NCBI RefSeq assembly: GCF_002259745.1 | Contig: NZ_MWWW01000014.1 | Span: 1-64,000, forward strand | Source: Bifidobacterium myosotis | GTDB taxonomy: Bacteria; Actinomycetota; Actinomycetes; Actinomycetales; Bifidobacteriaceae | Direction of reading: 5' to 3' | Length of the DNA: 64,000 bases | Shown: piece by piece, positions 54,251 through 63,430 of the stretch | Position numbering within the stretch: the stretch's first letter is position 1 | Layout: each line of letters opens with the position of its first letter | The notes under the pieces: model-generated | The model's input: the letters and a program-made list of their open reading frames with translations, nothing else | The model's database searches: none | Told to the model about the DNA's origin: nothing | Position numbers and translations under genes: made by a program

Positions 54251-56104
54251 ATGGCGCAGAAACTTCGCGAAGGAGAAGGCAAATCGGGTATCGCCCGCGC
54301 GGGCAAGCGCAAGCTGGGCTACAACCCCGAACAGGTCGACGCTTTTCTGGAACGCGCCCATGCCCTGTATGACAGCGAGGGCGTCCAACTCAGCCAGAAG
54401 GACATCCAAGACGTCTCCTTCGATCTGGCCAAGAACGGCTATGTGATTTCCCAAGTGGATGCCGCGCTGAGCCGTCTCGAACGCGCCGTGGTGGACAAGC
54501 AGACCACATGGGAGATTTCCCAGCACGGTCGTGTGGCGTGGAAGGCGCAGACCGAAAACCTCTACCATGAGATCGTCAAGCACGCCGAGCGAGCCGAACG
54601 AGAGCGCTTCAAGCCGGGCAACGCCAAGCAGCCCTCCTACGACCGCAAACAGGTCGACCGGCTCACCGATCAGATCGTGGACAAGGCCGCCGCCGCCCTC
54701 GGCGTGGACGGCGTGAGCCAGGATGATGTGCGCAAGCTCGCCGATCTCAACGCCAACGCCGTCAACAACGTGGTCTTCACCCAGCGCAAGGGCAGGAAGG
54801 GCTATGACGAGCGTCAGGTCGACTTCTTCCTCAACACCTGCGTCCAGTTGCTGAGCCGACTGGAATCATATGCGCGGGTGGCCGATTTCGTGTCCGGCGA
54901 TGCTGCAGCCTCCGCCACTGCGGCCGCCGAGGCCGCTTCCCCCGCGCCGGCCGGCAACGTTTCGTCGCTGTTCGGTGCCGACGCCCCCCACGCCCCGGCT
55001 GCCGCTCCGTCCGGCCCGTCTGCCCCGGCTTCCGCGTCGTCGCCGATGTACCATGACTCGTTCGATGCGTTGCATCAGGCCGAACGCGACCTGTTCACGG
55101 CCCCTGCCGGACAGGACAAGCCCGTGGCCTACGCGCCCGCATTCGCCGCATCGGCACCCTCCGGCCCGTCCGCGCCGCAGCCCGTCGCGTTTGCCCCTAC
55201 GGTCAAGCCGGAGCATCAGTACCCCACATCGAGCTCTCCGGCGGATGCCTCCGGCCATGTGGATGGTCATGCGGATGCCGCGCCATCCCAGTCCGAGACG
55301 GTGGTGATGTCGCCGTTGGTCGGGGATTCGTCCGATTCTTCCGCGAGTTTCGCAGCCTCCGCGCCCGCCGCATCGGCCTCCTATGGCCTTTCCGGAGCGT
55401 CGCCGGATTACTCTCCAGCGCAAACGTCCGCCACGGAACCGTCCGTTACCGGGGGTGCTCGGTCGTATGCCGCCGGAACGGCGCCATCGGGACAGGCTGC
55501 GACATCGGCATTGCCACCGGCTTTCGCGCCCAGCCACGAGCACTCGTCGGCCCGCGCCGACCTATCCGGCCAGACGGCACCGGCGGGCCAGCCTGTGTGG
55601 GACTGGCAATCCAACCAAGCCGGCCAATCCAACCGGTCAGCCGCATCCGCCTCGGTCGACGAGCATGTGGTGGATACCTCCCGAAATGATTCCTCCCTCG
55701 CGGCGCTCGCGCACATGGTCGAGATCTCCCAGGAGATGCCCGCCGTGCGCACGCCCACCTTCGAGCCCAAGATGCCGAGCCTCGATACCCCCAGCGTGCT
55801 GAAGCTCAATGACATGCCGACATCGCTCAAGGGCCCCCGGGAAGGCGCATCGGCCCCCGCGCCCGCGACCGAATCGGTTCCCGCGCCCACCGGCATGTCC
55901 GCCGCGTCCTCCGGCACGACTGCGTCCTCCGGCGACTCCCGCCCCTCCCACACGCAACAGACCGCGTCCAGCCATGACGACGATCTGTTCCCCTCGTTCT
56001 TCCCCATCGAAGCGGGATTCGACACGGACATCCCCGACCTGTCCTTCCCGACGCTCGGTATGGACGAATCCCATAACGCATCCCAGACGAAGAAGGAACA
56101 GTGA
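54251..56104 (+). CDS. DivIVA-domain protein with long disordered C-terminus
   Basis: The product is about 617 aa from ATG 54251 (GGAGG upstream). Three segments contain DivIVA-like phrases: LGYNPEQVDAFLERAHALYD (about 20-40), SFDLAKNGYVISQVDAALSR and KGYDERQVDFFLNTCVQLLS (about 190-210). The first and last fit the Y-x-x-x-Q/E-V-D-x-F-L pattern of actinobacterial DivIVA domains. From about residue 220 the protein is Ala/Ser/Pro-rich and disordered, with a conserved-looking end DLFPSFFPIEAGFDTDIPDL. DivIVA proteins recognise curved membrane at poles or septa, so a division or polar-growth role is likely. Its stop overlaps the dxr start. Confidence 0.85.
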   Translation: MAQKLREGEGKSGIARAGKRKLGYNPEQVDAFLERAHALYDSEGVQLSQKDIQDVSFDLAKNGYVISQVDAALSRLERAVVDKQTTWEISQHGRVAWKAQTENLYHEIVKHAERAERERFKPGNAKQPSYDRKQVDRLTDQIVDKAAAALGVDGVSQDDVRKLADLNANAVNNVVFTQRKGRKGYDERQVDFFLNTCVQLLSRLESYARVADFVSGDAAASATAAAEAASPAPAGNVSSLFGADAPHAPAAAPSGPSAPASASSPMYHDSFDALHQAERDLFTAPAGQDKPVAYAPAFAASAPSGPSAPQPVAFAPTVKPEHQYPTSSSPADASGHVDGHADAAPSQSETVVMSPLVGDSSDSSASFAASAPAASASYGLSGASPDYSPAQTSATEPSVTGGARSYAAGTAPSGQAATSALPPAFAPSHEHSSARADLSGQTAPAGQPVWDWQSNQAGQSNRSAASASVDEHVVDTSRNDSSLAALAHMVEISQEMPAVRTPTFEPKMPSLDTPSVLKLNDMPTSLKGPREGASAPAPATESVPAPTGMSAASSGTTASSGDSRPSHTQQTASSHDDDLFPSFFPIEAGFDTDIPDLSFPTLGMDESHNASQTKKEQ

Positions 56105-57294
56105 GCGTGCTTTCCAATTCCAGCGTCGTCATCCTCGGGTCCACCGGGTCCATCGGCACGCAGGGGCTTGACGTCATCGCGCGTCACCCCGACCGGTTCA
56201 CCGTCACCGGTCTTGCCGCCGGAGGCAACCACGTGGAGCTGCTTGTCCAGCAGGCGATGCGGTTCCGCGTGCCCGAAGTCGCGGTGTACGACCAGTCCAA
56301 GGTGCCTGCCGTGCGCGCCGCGCTCGAACAGGCCGGCGCCCGCGCTTCGGTGCGGGTGAGCGGCGGCCCGGACGCGGTCATCGCCATGGCCGCCTCCGGC
56401 GCGAACGTCGTCCTCAACGGCATCACCGGGTCGATCGGTCTGGAGCCGTCCATCGCGGCGCTCAAAGCCGGCTCGCAGCTGGCGCTTGCCAACAAGGAAT
56501 CGGTGGTGGCCGGCGGTCACCTGCTGTTCGGCGCCCAGGTGCGTGAGCATCAGATCAATCCGGTCGATTCCGAGCATTCGGCCATCTGGCAGTCGCTGAG
56601 GAGCGGCACCCACGCCGAGGTGTCCAAACTCATCGTCACCGCCTCGGGTGGCCCGTTCCGCGGTTGGAAGCGCGAGGACATGGCCGATATCACGCCCGAA
56701 CAGGCACTGCATCATCCCACATGGCACATGGGTCCGGTCGTCACCATCAACTCCTCGACCCTGATGAACAAGGGCCTTGAGGTCATCGAGGCATCGCGTC
56801 TGTTCGACGTGCCCCCGGACCGTATTGAGGTGACCGTCCATCCGCAGTCCATCGTCCACTCCATGGTCGAGTTCGTGGACGGTGCCACCATCTGCCAGGC
56901 CTCCCCGCCGGACATGCGCCTGCCCATCGCGCTGGGCCTGTCCGCGCCGGGTCGCATGGGCGATGTGGCCGCCGCATGCGATTGGACCACGGCCGCGACA
57001 TGGACCTTCGAGCCGTTGGATGATGAGGCGTTCCCGGCAGTCCAGCTGGCGCGCCACTGCCTGACGGCTTCCGAGAAACACACGGCCGTGCTCAATGCGG
57101 CCAATGAACAGGCCGTGCACGCCTTCCTCGACCATCGTCTGCCGTATCTCGGCATCGTGGACACCGTCAAGGCCGTGCTCGACCGGATGGACGCCGAACT
57201 GCGCGGCAACCCGCTGTTCACAGACGTGGAGGAAATGGGTCAGGTCGAGCTGGAAGCCCGCCGGCGTGCCGACGAGATGATAAACAGGCAGTAG
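56101..57294 (+). CDS. dxr: 1-deoxy-D-xylulose-5-phosphate reductoisomerase
   Basis: The product is 397 aa from GTG 56101, overlapping the previous stop (GTGA). It has the NADPH-binding VVILGSGSIG-type loop as VILGSTGSIGTQGLDVI, LALANKESVVAGG, the metal/substrate site PVDSEHSAIWQSL, TASGGPFRG and HPTWHMGPVVTINSSTLMNK. It catalyses DXP to MEP, the first committed MEP-pathway step. The gene usually following it in actinobacteria, the site-2 protease rseP, is absent; ispG follows after 137 bp. Confidence 0.96.
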   Translation: MSVLSNSSVVILGSTGSIGTQGLDVIARHPDRFTVTGLAAGGNHVELLVQQAMRFRVPEVAVYDQSKVPAVRAALEQAGARASVRVSGGPDAVIAMAASGANVVLNGITGSIGLEPSIAALKAGSQLALANKESVVAGGHLLFGAQVREHQINPVDSEHSAIWQSLRSGTHAEVSKLIVTASGGPFRGWKREDMADITPEQALHHPTWHMGPVVTINSSTLMNKGLEVIEASRLFDVPPDRIEVTVHPQSIVHSMVEFVDGATICQASPPDMRLPIALGLSAPGRMGDVAAACDWTTAATWTFEPLDDEAFPAVQLARHCLTASEKHTAVLNAANEQAVHAFLDHRLPYLGIVDTVKAVLDRMDAELRGNPLFTDVEEMGQVELEARRRADEMINRQ

Positions 57295-57431
57295 TCTTTG
57301 CAAGTCTTCGATTGATTCGAGCCGTCTCACAAACGTCCGCCGGCATGGCAGCAACCCATGGCCACGCCGGCGCGTGCGCGGGATGGCCCGTCAAGCGGGA
57401 CGACCATCACGTATGCCGGAGGTAGAACCCG

Positions 57432-58643
57432 TTGACCACGGACATCCCTGTCAATAAACCGTTCCGTAAGACCGGAGACCCGGTCCAGCTGACCAGCGAG
57501 TCACCGCTGCACCCGCGTCGCAAATCCCGTCGCATCATGGTCGGTCCGGTGCCGGTGGGCGGTGGCGCGCCCATCTCCGTGCAGTCGATGACCAATACGC
57601 TGACGGCCAATGTGCCGGCCACGCTCCAGCAGATCGCGGAGCTGACGGCCGCGGGCTGCGACATCGTGCGCGTGGCCGTGCCCAGTCAGGATGACGCCGA
57701 CGCGCTCCCCGAGATCTGCCGCAAATCGCCGATTCCGGTAATCGCGGACATCCACTTCCAGTCCAAATACGTGTTCCAGGCCATCGACGCTGGCTGCGCC
57801 GCCGTGCGCGTGAACCCCGGCAACATCCGCAAGTTCGACCAGGTGGGGCCCGACATCTGCAAGGCCGCCACCGATGCGGGCATCTCTCTGCGCATCGGCG
57901 TCAACGCCGGCTCCCTCGACAAGGATTTGTACGCCAAGTACGGCGGTCCGACCCCGGAGGCCTTGGTGGCCTCCGCGTTGAAGGAAGCGCACATGTTCGA
58001 GGACGTGGGCTTCCACGACTTCAAAATCTCCGTCAAGCACCATGACGTGATCACCATGGTCGAGACCTACCGCCTGCTGGCGTCCAAGGGCGATTGGCCC
58101 CTGCATCTCGGCGTCACCGAGGCGGGGCCGGCCTGGCAGGGCACCATCAAATCCTGTCTGGCGTTCGGCGCGCTGCTCGCCGAAGGCATCGGCGACACGA
58201 TCCGCGTCTCCCTCTCCGCCCCGCCGGTCGAGGAGGTCAAGGTGGGCTGCAAGCTTCTGGAGTACATGGGACTGCGCCCGCGCAAGTTCGACATCATCTC
58301 CTGCCCGAGCTGCGGTCGTGCGCAGGTGGACGTTATCCAGCTTGCCTCCGCCGTGACCGAGGGGCTCAAGGACGTGACCGCGCCGATTCGCGTGGCGGTC
58401 ATGGGATGCATCGTCAACGGGCCGGGCGAGGCGCGCGAGGCCGACCTCGGCGTGGCGTCCGGCAACGGCAAGGGGCAGATCTTCATCAAGGGCAAGGTCG
58501 TCGAAACCGTGCCTGAGGACCAGATCGTGGAGACGCTGCTCACCAAGGCGCAGGAGATCGCCGCCCAGATGGAGGCCGACGGGCAGGTGCCGATGGGCTC
58601 GACCGGTCCGGTGGTGGTTCCCATCCAGCACCCCGGCCGTTGA
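57432..58643 (+). CDS. ispG: (E)-4-hydroxy-3-methylbut-2-enyl-diphosphate synthase (flavodoxin)
   Basis: The product is 403 aa with a TTG start at 57432, supported by GGAGGT 8 nt upstream. It has [40 protein letters not shown] and IRVNPGNI-like [15 protein letters not shown] in the TIM barrel. The 4Fe-4S ligands are in [12 protein letters not shown] (about 291 and 294) and [15 protein letters not shown] (about 326). It converts MEcPP to HMBPP in the MEP pathway, together with dxr upstream. uppS at 61449 uses the final product. Confidence 0.96.
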   Translation: MTTDIPVNKPFRKTGDPVQLTSESPLHPRRKSRRIMVGPVPVGGGAPISVQSMTNTLTANVPATLQQIAELTAAGCDIVRVAVPSQDDADALPEICRKSPIPVIADIHFQSKYVFQAIDAGCAAVRVNPGNIRKFDQVGPDICKAATDAGISLRIGVNAGSLDKDLYAKYGGPTPEALVASALKEAHMFEDVGFHDFKISVKHHDVITMVETYRLLASKGDWPLHLGVTEAGPAWQGTIKSCLAFGALLAEGIGDTIRVSLSAPPVEEVKVGCKLLEYMGLRPRKFDIISCPSCGRAQVDVIQLASAVTEGLKDVTAPIRVAVMGCIVNGPGEAREADLGVASGNGKGQIFIKGKVVETVPEDQIVETLLTKAQEIAAQMEADGQVPMGSTGPVVVPIQHPGR

Positions 58644-58752
58644 ACCACCGCGGCTGCCATGAATGCCACGACTACCCATGGCCGCGGTCATGGCGGTGGA
58701 CGGCCGCTGACTCAAGCTCCCGGCTGACAGCCAAGGGCGTAACATCGGCCGC

Positions 58753-60639
58753 ATGGCTACCTCATGGCTAGAATGGTTGCTCGTGTCAGATGAGGAACGT
58801 CAGCGGAACGTGCGGCCACAGTCGCGGACGTCATTGCGGTCGCAGCAGCAATCGCAGTCGCCGGTGGGCATGCCATCGCATGAGCCGCATGAGCAGGCCC
58901 AACCGTGGACGCGCGGCCGCAGGCTGATGGTCAGCCTGCCCATCTTCATCATCCTGTTCGGGCTGCTCGTGGTCATCTCAAATCTCACCACCGTACCGTG
59001 GAACATCGAGCTCACCGGCCAGTCCATGGCCACGCTCACCGACGACACGAGCGTCACATTCGACAGCGGTGACGGAGCCGAGCTGCCGGGCAAAGGCACC
59101 TACGAAGTCTCCGAACGATACGTCACGCTGAGTGTCGCGAGGGACGGTTCGCTGGTGGATGGCGGGGGATTGCGCCACAAGGCCGACGCCAACGGCGTGC
59201 AGGCCATCAAGGTGCTCATCCGCGAGCCGAAGGGCGTGTCCGGCAAGCTGCCGGCGGTCGTGTTCATGCACGGGGCGGGCTACGGCACATGCGACAACTC
59301 CTTCGGCGATGTGGCGGGCGACATGGCCTCCGCCGGCTTCGTGACCGCCGTGCTCGACAAGCCCGTCTGGGACACCACCGACGTCAACCGCGACTACCCC
59401 GCCTCGGCCAAGGCCTACGACAATGTCATCGACTATCTGCGCGGGCTCGATACGGTGGACGCAGCCAAGGTCGGCATCTACGCCACGTCCGAATCCACAT
59501 GGATCTCCTCATACCTGCTTGGGGACGATCCCGACATCGCCTTCCAAATCCTCCTCAGCCCGATGGTCTTCAGTCCACGGCAGGCGCTCGGCTTCTTCGT
59601 CACCCAGGACTTCACGCTCGCCGGAGCGAACGACGGATACCAGTCCATCGTGCAGCGACTGTTCAGCGCCGACGCCTCGCTGGTCGGCCTGCACAACTTC
59701 GACTTGGAGACCCTGAACCCCGGCGCCTACGCCGTGCCCACCTACGTGGCCTACGGTTCCAAGGACGTGATGACCGCACAGGTGGAGGGCGTGCGCGCCA
59801 TCCTGTACGAAGCCCATCTCGCCGGCAACTGGGACGTCACCATACGCAGCTATCCGGTGGCCAACCATGTGCTGCGCCTCGGCGACGAATCCGAAGCCGG
59901 CACGCCGTTCGCCGACGCCTATGTGACCGATCTCATCGATTGGGCGGTCGGCACCTCGGCCGGGCTGCGACAGACCAGCGAACGGGTGGGCGGCACCGAC
60001 CTCTACCAATCCATCGGATTGCCGCGGGCGCTTGAGGCGCGGCGCGCCGGCACCATCTACGGGCTGGTGATCCATGCCACGATGCTGCTGTTGCTCGTTG
60101 CCTCGGCGATATGCGCTCTGGTGACCTTGATCCGGGTGCTCCGGGTCCGTGCGCGATGGCGGAGGGAACGCCGACGGGCACGCCGGGAGGGGATGCTGCC
60201 GCCGCCGAGGCCGGTCGCGCTCGGCTTCACGCACGGCTTCGGCAATGCGTTGCTGACGCTGACCCTCACCACGCTGGGCACGCTGCTCATCTTCTTCGCC
60301 GGCCTTGGACAGGTGGTCATGGGTGTGGTCCGCCTCGCCTGGGGCGGCGCACCCACCGAGACGCCGGGCGTGATGTATTGGAGCTGGCCGGTGATCCAGG
60401 TGGTCTCCGCGCTGGTCGTCTGGGCATGGTCTCGCGTGTTCATGCGGCTCATCGAAGTGGCATCCGGACGCGGTCTCATCCAATGGCCGCCGCGCAAGGG
60501 CGCGGTCAGGGGCATCGTCACGGGCGCCGAGCCGGTGCTCGCCTCCACCCGACTCGCCCGCGTGCTGTTCTGGCTCGTCACCTTCACTATGCTGTATGTG
60601 CTGCTGTTCTTCGCCTTCTGGGGGCTGTTCATCTACTGA
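58753..60639 (+). CDS. Alpha/beta-hydrolase with multiple membrane segments
   Basis: The product is about 628 aa; no good ribosome site precedes the ATG at 58753, and GTG 58783 is an alternative. One transmembrane helix (about 59-80) is followed by an extracytoplasmic hydrolase domain (about 135-420): VVFMHGAGYGTCDNSFGDVA (oxyanion), a probable nucleophile in IYATSESTWISSYL (about 246), the acid in VAYGSKDVMTAQ (about 336) and His in YPVANHVLRLG (about 372). Four or five further transmembrane helices follow (about 435-625) with an Arg-rich loop. It probably acts on a surface or peptidoglycan-linked ester or peptide. It lies between ispG and recO and is not recognised as a characterised family. 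Confidence 0.78.
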   Translation: MATSWLEWLLVSDEERQRNVRPQSRTSLRSQQQSQSPVGMPSHEPHEQAQPWTRGRRLMVSLPIFIILFGLLVVISNLTTVPWNIELTGQSMATLTDDTSVTFDSGDGAELPGKGTYEVSERYVTLSVARDGSLVDGGGLRHKADANGVQAIKVLIREPKGVSGKLPAVVFMHGAGYGTCDNSFGDVAGDMASAGFVTAVLDKPVWDTTDVNRDYPASAKAYDNVIDYLRGLDTVDAAKVGIYATSESTWISSYLLGDDPDIAFQILLSPMVFSPRQALGFFVTQDFTLAGANDGYQSIVQRLFSADASLVGLHNFDLETLNPGAYAVPTYVAYGSKDVMTAQVEGVRAILYEAHLAGNWDVTIRSYPVANHVLRLGDESEAGTPFADAYVTDLIDWAVGTSAGLRQTSERVGGTDLYQSIGLPRALEARRAGTIYGLVIHATMLLLLVASAICALVTLIRVLRVRARWRRERRRARREGMLPPPRPVALGFTHGFGNALLTLTLTTLGTLLIFFAGLGQVVMGVVRLAWGGAPTETPGVMYWSWPVIQVVSALVVWAWSRVFMRLIEVASGRGLIQWPPRKGAVRGIVTGAEPVLASTRLARVLFWLVTFTMLYVLLFFAFWGLFIY

Positions 60640-60726
60640 TGGCGGTATGCGCGGCCGACTGGCGACCGTGCATGCAAAAGGGCGACCATCCCAAAGGGGC
60701 GACCATCAAGCAAAGGAAGCTGATCG

Positions 60727-61446
60727 ATGTCGTTGTACCGTGACGAGGCCGTGGTCCTGAGAACCGCCAAGCTTGGCGAGGCCGACCGCATCATCACGTT
60801 GCTGACCCGTGGGCATGGAAAAATCCGTGCGGTGGCCAAAGGCGTGCGCCGCACCAAATCACGGTTCGGCGCACGCCTCGAACCGTTCATGCGCGTGGAC
60901 GTGCTCATAGCCGAAGGCCGTTCGCTGGACGTGGTCTCCCAAGCCGAATCCGTGGCCGCGTACGGTGCGTCCATCGCCGCCGACTACGGGGCGTACGAGG
61001 CCGCCAGCGTCATCGTCGAAACGGCGGACAAGCTCGTGAGCGCCGAACATGAGCGAACCGTGGCCCAGTACCGGCTCATCATCGGCGCGCTCAACGCGCT
61101 TGCCAAACGCGCTCACGCGCCCCGCGCCATCAGCGGTTCCTATGTGATGCGCGCGCTCGCGCTGGCAGGCTGGACGCCGAGACTCAACACCTGCGTGGTA
61201 TGCGGTCGGCGCGAGGGCGCGTACCTGTCCATCGCCGCAGGCGGTGTGATGTGCGAGGCCGACCACACGACGGACGCCCGCCGCATCCCGCCCTTGGCGT
61301 TGCGCCAGTTCGCCGCACTCACCGAGGGGGACTGGGAGGTGCTGGACGCCGGTCCGCTCGAGCCCGTGGCGGGCCAATTGGTTGAAGATTGGGCGGAATA
61401 TTATCTGGAGCGTCCGATTCGTTCGCTGCGCTTGATAGATTCGTGA
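60727..61446 (+). CDS. recO: DNA repair protein RecO
   Basis: The product is 239 aa. It starts MSLYRDEAVVLRTAKLGEAD in an OB fold (RIITLLTRGHGKIRAVAKGV, RTKSRFGARLEPFMRVDV). A zinc-binding helical domain follows with CVVCGRREGAYLSIAAGGVM then CEADH. RecO anneals ssDNA and loads RecA with RecR. AAGGAAG precedes the ATG. uppS begins three bases after the stop, the usual actinobacterial order. Confidence 0.95.
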   Translation: MSLYRDEAVVLRTAKLGEADRIITLLTRGHGKIRAVAKGVRRTKSRFGARLEPFMRVDVLIAEGRSLDVVSQAESVAAYGASIAADYGAYEAASVIVETADKLVSAEHERTVAQYRLIIGALNALAKRAHAPRAISGSYVMRALALAGWTPRLNTCVVCGRREGAYLSIAAGGVMCEADHTTDARRIPPLALRQFAALTEGDWEVLDAGPLEPVAGQLVEDWAEYYLERPIRSLRLIDS

Positions 61447-61448
61447 GT

Positions 61449-62237
61449 ATGGCTTTTGAGAACGTCGACTACACTTCGTTGAGCATTCCGGCGGCGCCGT
61501 TTTCCGACCCCGCCCGCATCCCCGATTTCCCGAAGGACAAGGTGCCGCGCCATGTGGGCGTCATCATGGACGGCAATGGGCGCTGGGCCAAGCAGCGCGG
61601 CATGATCCGCACCAATGGCCATCAGGCGGCCGAACCGGTTGTGTTCGACACTATTGCCGGCGCGATCGAGGCTGGTGTGCGCTACCTGAGCCTGTACACG
61701 TTCTCGACCGAGAATTGGAAGCGCAGCCCGCAGGAGGTGCGTTTCCTCATGGGGTTCTCGCGTGAGATCATCCACCGCCGCGTCGCGCAGATGGACGACT
61801 GGGGCGTGCGCGTGCGCTGGTCCGGACGCCGCCCGAAGCTGTGGAAGTCGGTCATCGACGAGCTTGAAGTTGCGATGGAGCGCACCAAGCACAACAAGGT
61901 GATCGACGTGGTGTTCTGCATCAACTACGGCGGGCGCGCGGAGATCGCCGACGCTTGCGCGGCGATCGCACGCGAGGTGCGCGACGGCCGCATCTCCGGC
62001 GATCGCGTCACCGAGAAGATGATTGCCGACCACCTCTACAACCCGGACATCCCGGACTGCGACCTCGTGATCCGCACGTCCGGCGAGCAGCGCACGTCGA
62101 ACTTCCTGCCGTGGGAGGCAGCCTACGCCGAACTCGACTTCGTGCCCGAGCTGTTCCCCGACTGCGGCCGCGAGGTGCTGTGGCGTTCCATCGACCACTA
62201 CATCCACCGCGACCGCCGCTTCGGTAACGCAAAGTAG
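61449..62237 (+). CDS. uppS: Isoprenyl diphosphate synthase (undecaprenyl diphosphate synthase type)
   Basis: The product is about 262 aa from ATG 61449 (GTG 61443 overlaps the recO stop and is an alternative). Cis-prenyltransferase motifs: HVGVIMDGNGRWAKQRGMIR with the catalytic Asp (about 39), SLYTFSTENWKRSPQEVRFL, INYGGRAEI, and DLVIRTSGEQRTSNFLPWEA with the pyrophosphate Arg residues, then YAELDFVPELFPD. It elongates farnesyl diphosphate for the cell-wall lipid carrier. It depends on the MEP pathway of dxr and ispG nearby. Confidence 0.95.
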   Translation: MAFENVDYTSLSIPAAPFSDPARIPDFPKDKVPRHVGVIMDGNGRWAKQRGMIRTNGHQAAEPVVFDTIAGAIEAGVRYLSLYTFSTENWKRSPQEVRFLMGFSREIIHRRVAQMDDWGVRVRWSGRRPKLWKSVIDELEVAMERTKHNKVIDVVFCINYGGRAEIADACAAIAREVRDGRISGDRVTEKMIADHLYNPDIPDCDLVIRTSGEQRTSNFLPWEAAYAELDFVPELFPDCGREVLWRSIDHYIHRDRRFGNAK

Positions 62238-62713
62238 CAGCTGGTGAACTTCCCATTCTGGGCTGTTTCTGCTCTGGAGCGGGGTGGGAATAGCCTGGTG
62301 GGAATAGCTAGGAATAGGACAGTGAATCAGGGGAACAGGGCGAAACGCAAGCCGGAGACGACGCCATGCCGCGTTTCGTTCCGTGCGTCTTGTCCCGTTT
62401 TGGAGTGGAAAAGTGAGACGAAACTTCAGTCGATGCTCGTTTGAAACTTATGGCTCGCCCGTCGGCTTTATGATTTGGCTAATTTGGTAGGACCTCCAAT
62501 TGATCAGAACGGCCGAAAGGCTAGGGTGAAGAAGATCACGCAATCGCAGAATGTGCTCCGTGGACGACAGGATGCGTGAAAAATGCTCTAGAAGTGGTAG
62601 TGAATAGGTATCATGCGAACAAGAGAATAGCGAAGATTTGAGATTCCACTCGGTCATGGTTGCCCGGGGTGAGGCTCGAATTGCACTGAGGTTATGAGGG
62701 AGCGTGATGGGCA
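62238..62713. other. Long AT-richer intergenic region
   Basis: There is no supported gene. TGGGAATAGC-type repeats occur at 62286-62320. Base composition drops markedly compared with the flanking core genes, which continues into the two-component genes. The regulator promoter should lie here but is not obvious. Confidence 0.45.
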
Positions 62714-63430
62714 ATGTTGACTGTGGCTGTTGTCGAGGATGATCAGTCGGCTGTGGCGCATCTGCATGAGTGCCTGAACAGGTATACGTCTTCCCATGAC
62801 GGAGTCCGGTTCGACGTTAAGGAGTTTTCGGAGCCAACTGGTTTCCTTGATCCGTACGAGGCTAAGTGGGACATCGTGTTCATGGACATTGAAATGCCGA
62901 ACATGGACGGTATGGAGGCCGCTCAGCGTCTACGAAGGTTTGATTCCGATGTCAAATTGATTTTTGTGACCAACATGGCCCAGTTCGCAGCCAAGGGATA
63001 TGAGGTGGATGCTCTTGATTACATCATCAAGCCGTTCGTATACGAGGACTTCGAACGTAAACTGACCCGGGCGGTCAGGCTGTGCGAGAGAGATTCCGAC
63101 GCAATTGTCATCGCGCAACGCGGGATCTCCCAGAGATTTCGTCTACGAGATATCAGCTATATCGAGGTGCGCGGTCGTAACCTTGAATATCATATGGAAT
63201 CTGGGATCATCAGCGCATTCGGCAGTCTCAAGGATGTTGAAGCGGAACTTGGCTCTTACGGCTTCCTGCGTTGCGGGAATCCCTATTTGGTCAATCAGCG
63301 ATATATCGCCGCCGTCCGAGGACAATCCGTGTTGCTGGAAAACGGCTTGGAACTGCCGATTGGTCGTGCCTTCCGCAAATCCTTCCTGACGGGTCTGGCC
63401 GCGGTCCTTGGTCGAGGACATGTAGGATGA
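62714..63430 (+). CDS. LytTR-family response regulator
   Basis: The product is 238 aa. The receiver domain has acidic pair EDD (residues 8-10), the phosphoacceptor Asp58 in WDIVFMDIEMPNMDG, Thr86 in FVTNMAQ and Lys106 in DYIIKPF. The output domain is LytTR: ISQRFRLRDISYIEVRGRNL, GSLKDVEAELGSYGFLRCGN and YLVNQRYIAAVRGQSVLLEN. Such AgrA/ComE-type regulators often control peptide signalling or bacteriocin genes. Codon use is more AT-rich than upstream genes. Its stop overlaps the next start (ATGA). Confidence 0.93.
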   Translation: MLTVAVVEDDQSAVAHLHECLNRYTSSHDGVRFDVKEFSEPTGFLDPYEAKWDIVFMDIEMPNMDGMEAAQRLRRFDSDVKLIFVTNMAQFAAKGYEVDALDYIIKPFVYEDFERKLTRAVRLCERDSDAIVIAQRGISQRFRLRDISYIEVRGRNLEYHMESGIISAFGSLKDVEAELGSYGFLRCGNPYLVNQRYIAAVRGQSVLLENGLELPIGRAFRKSFLTGLAAVLGRGHVG

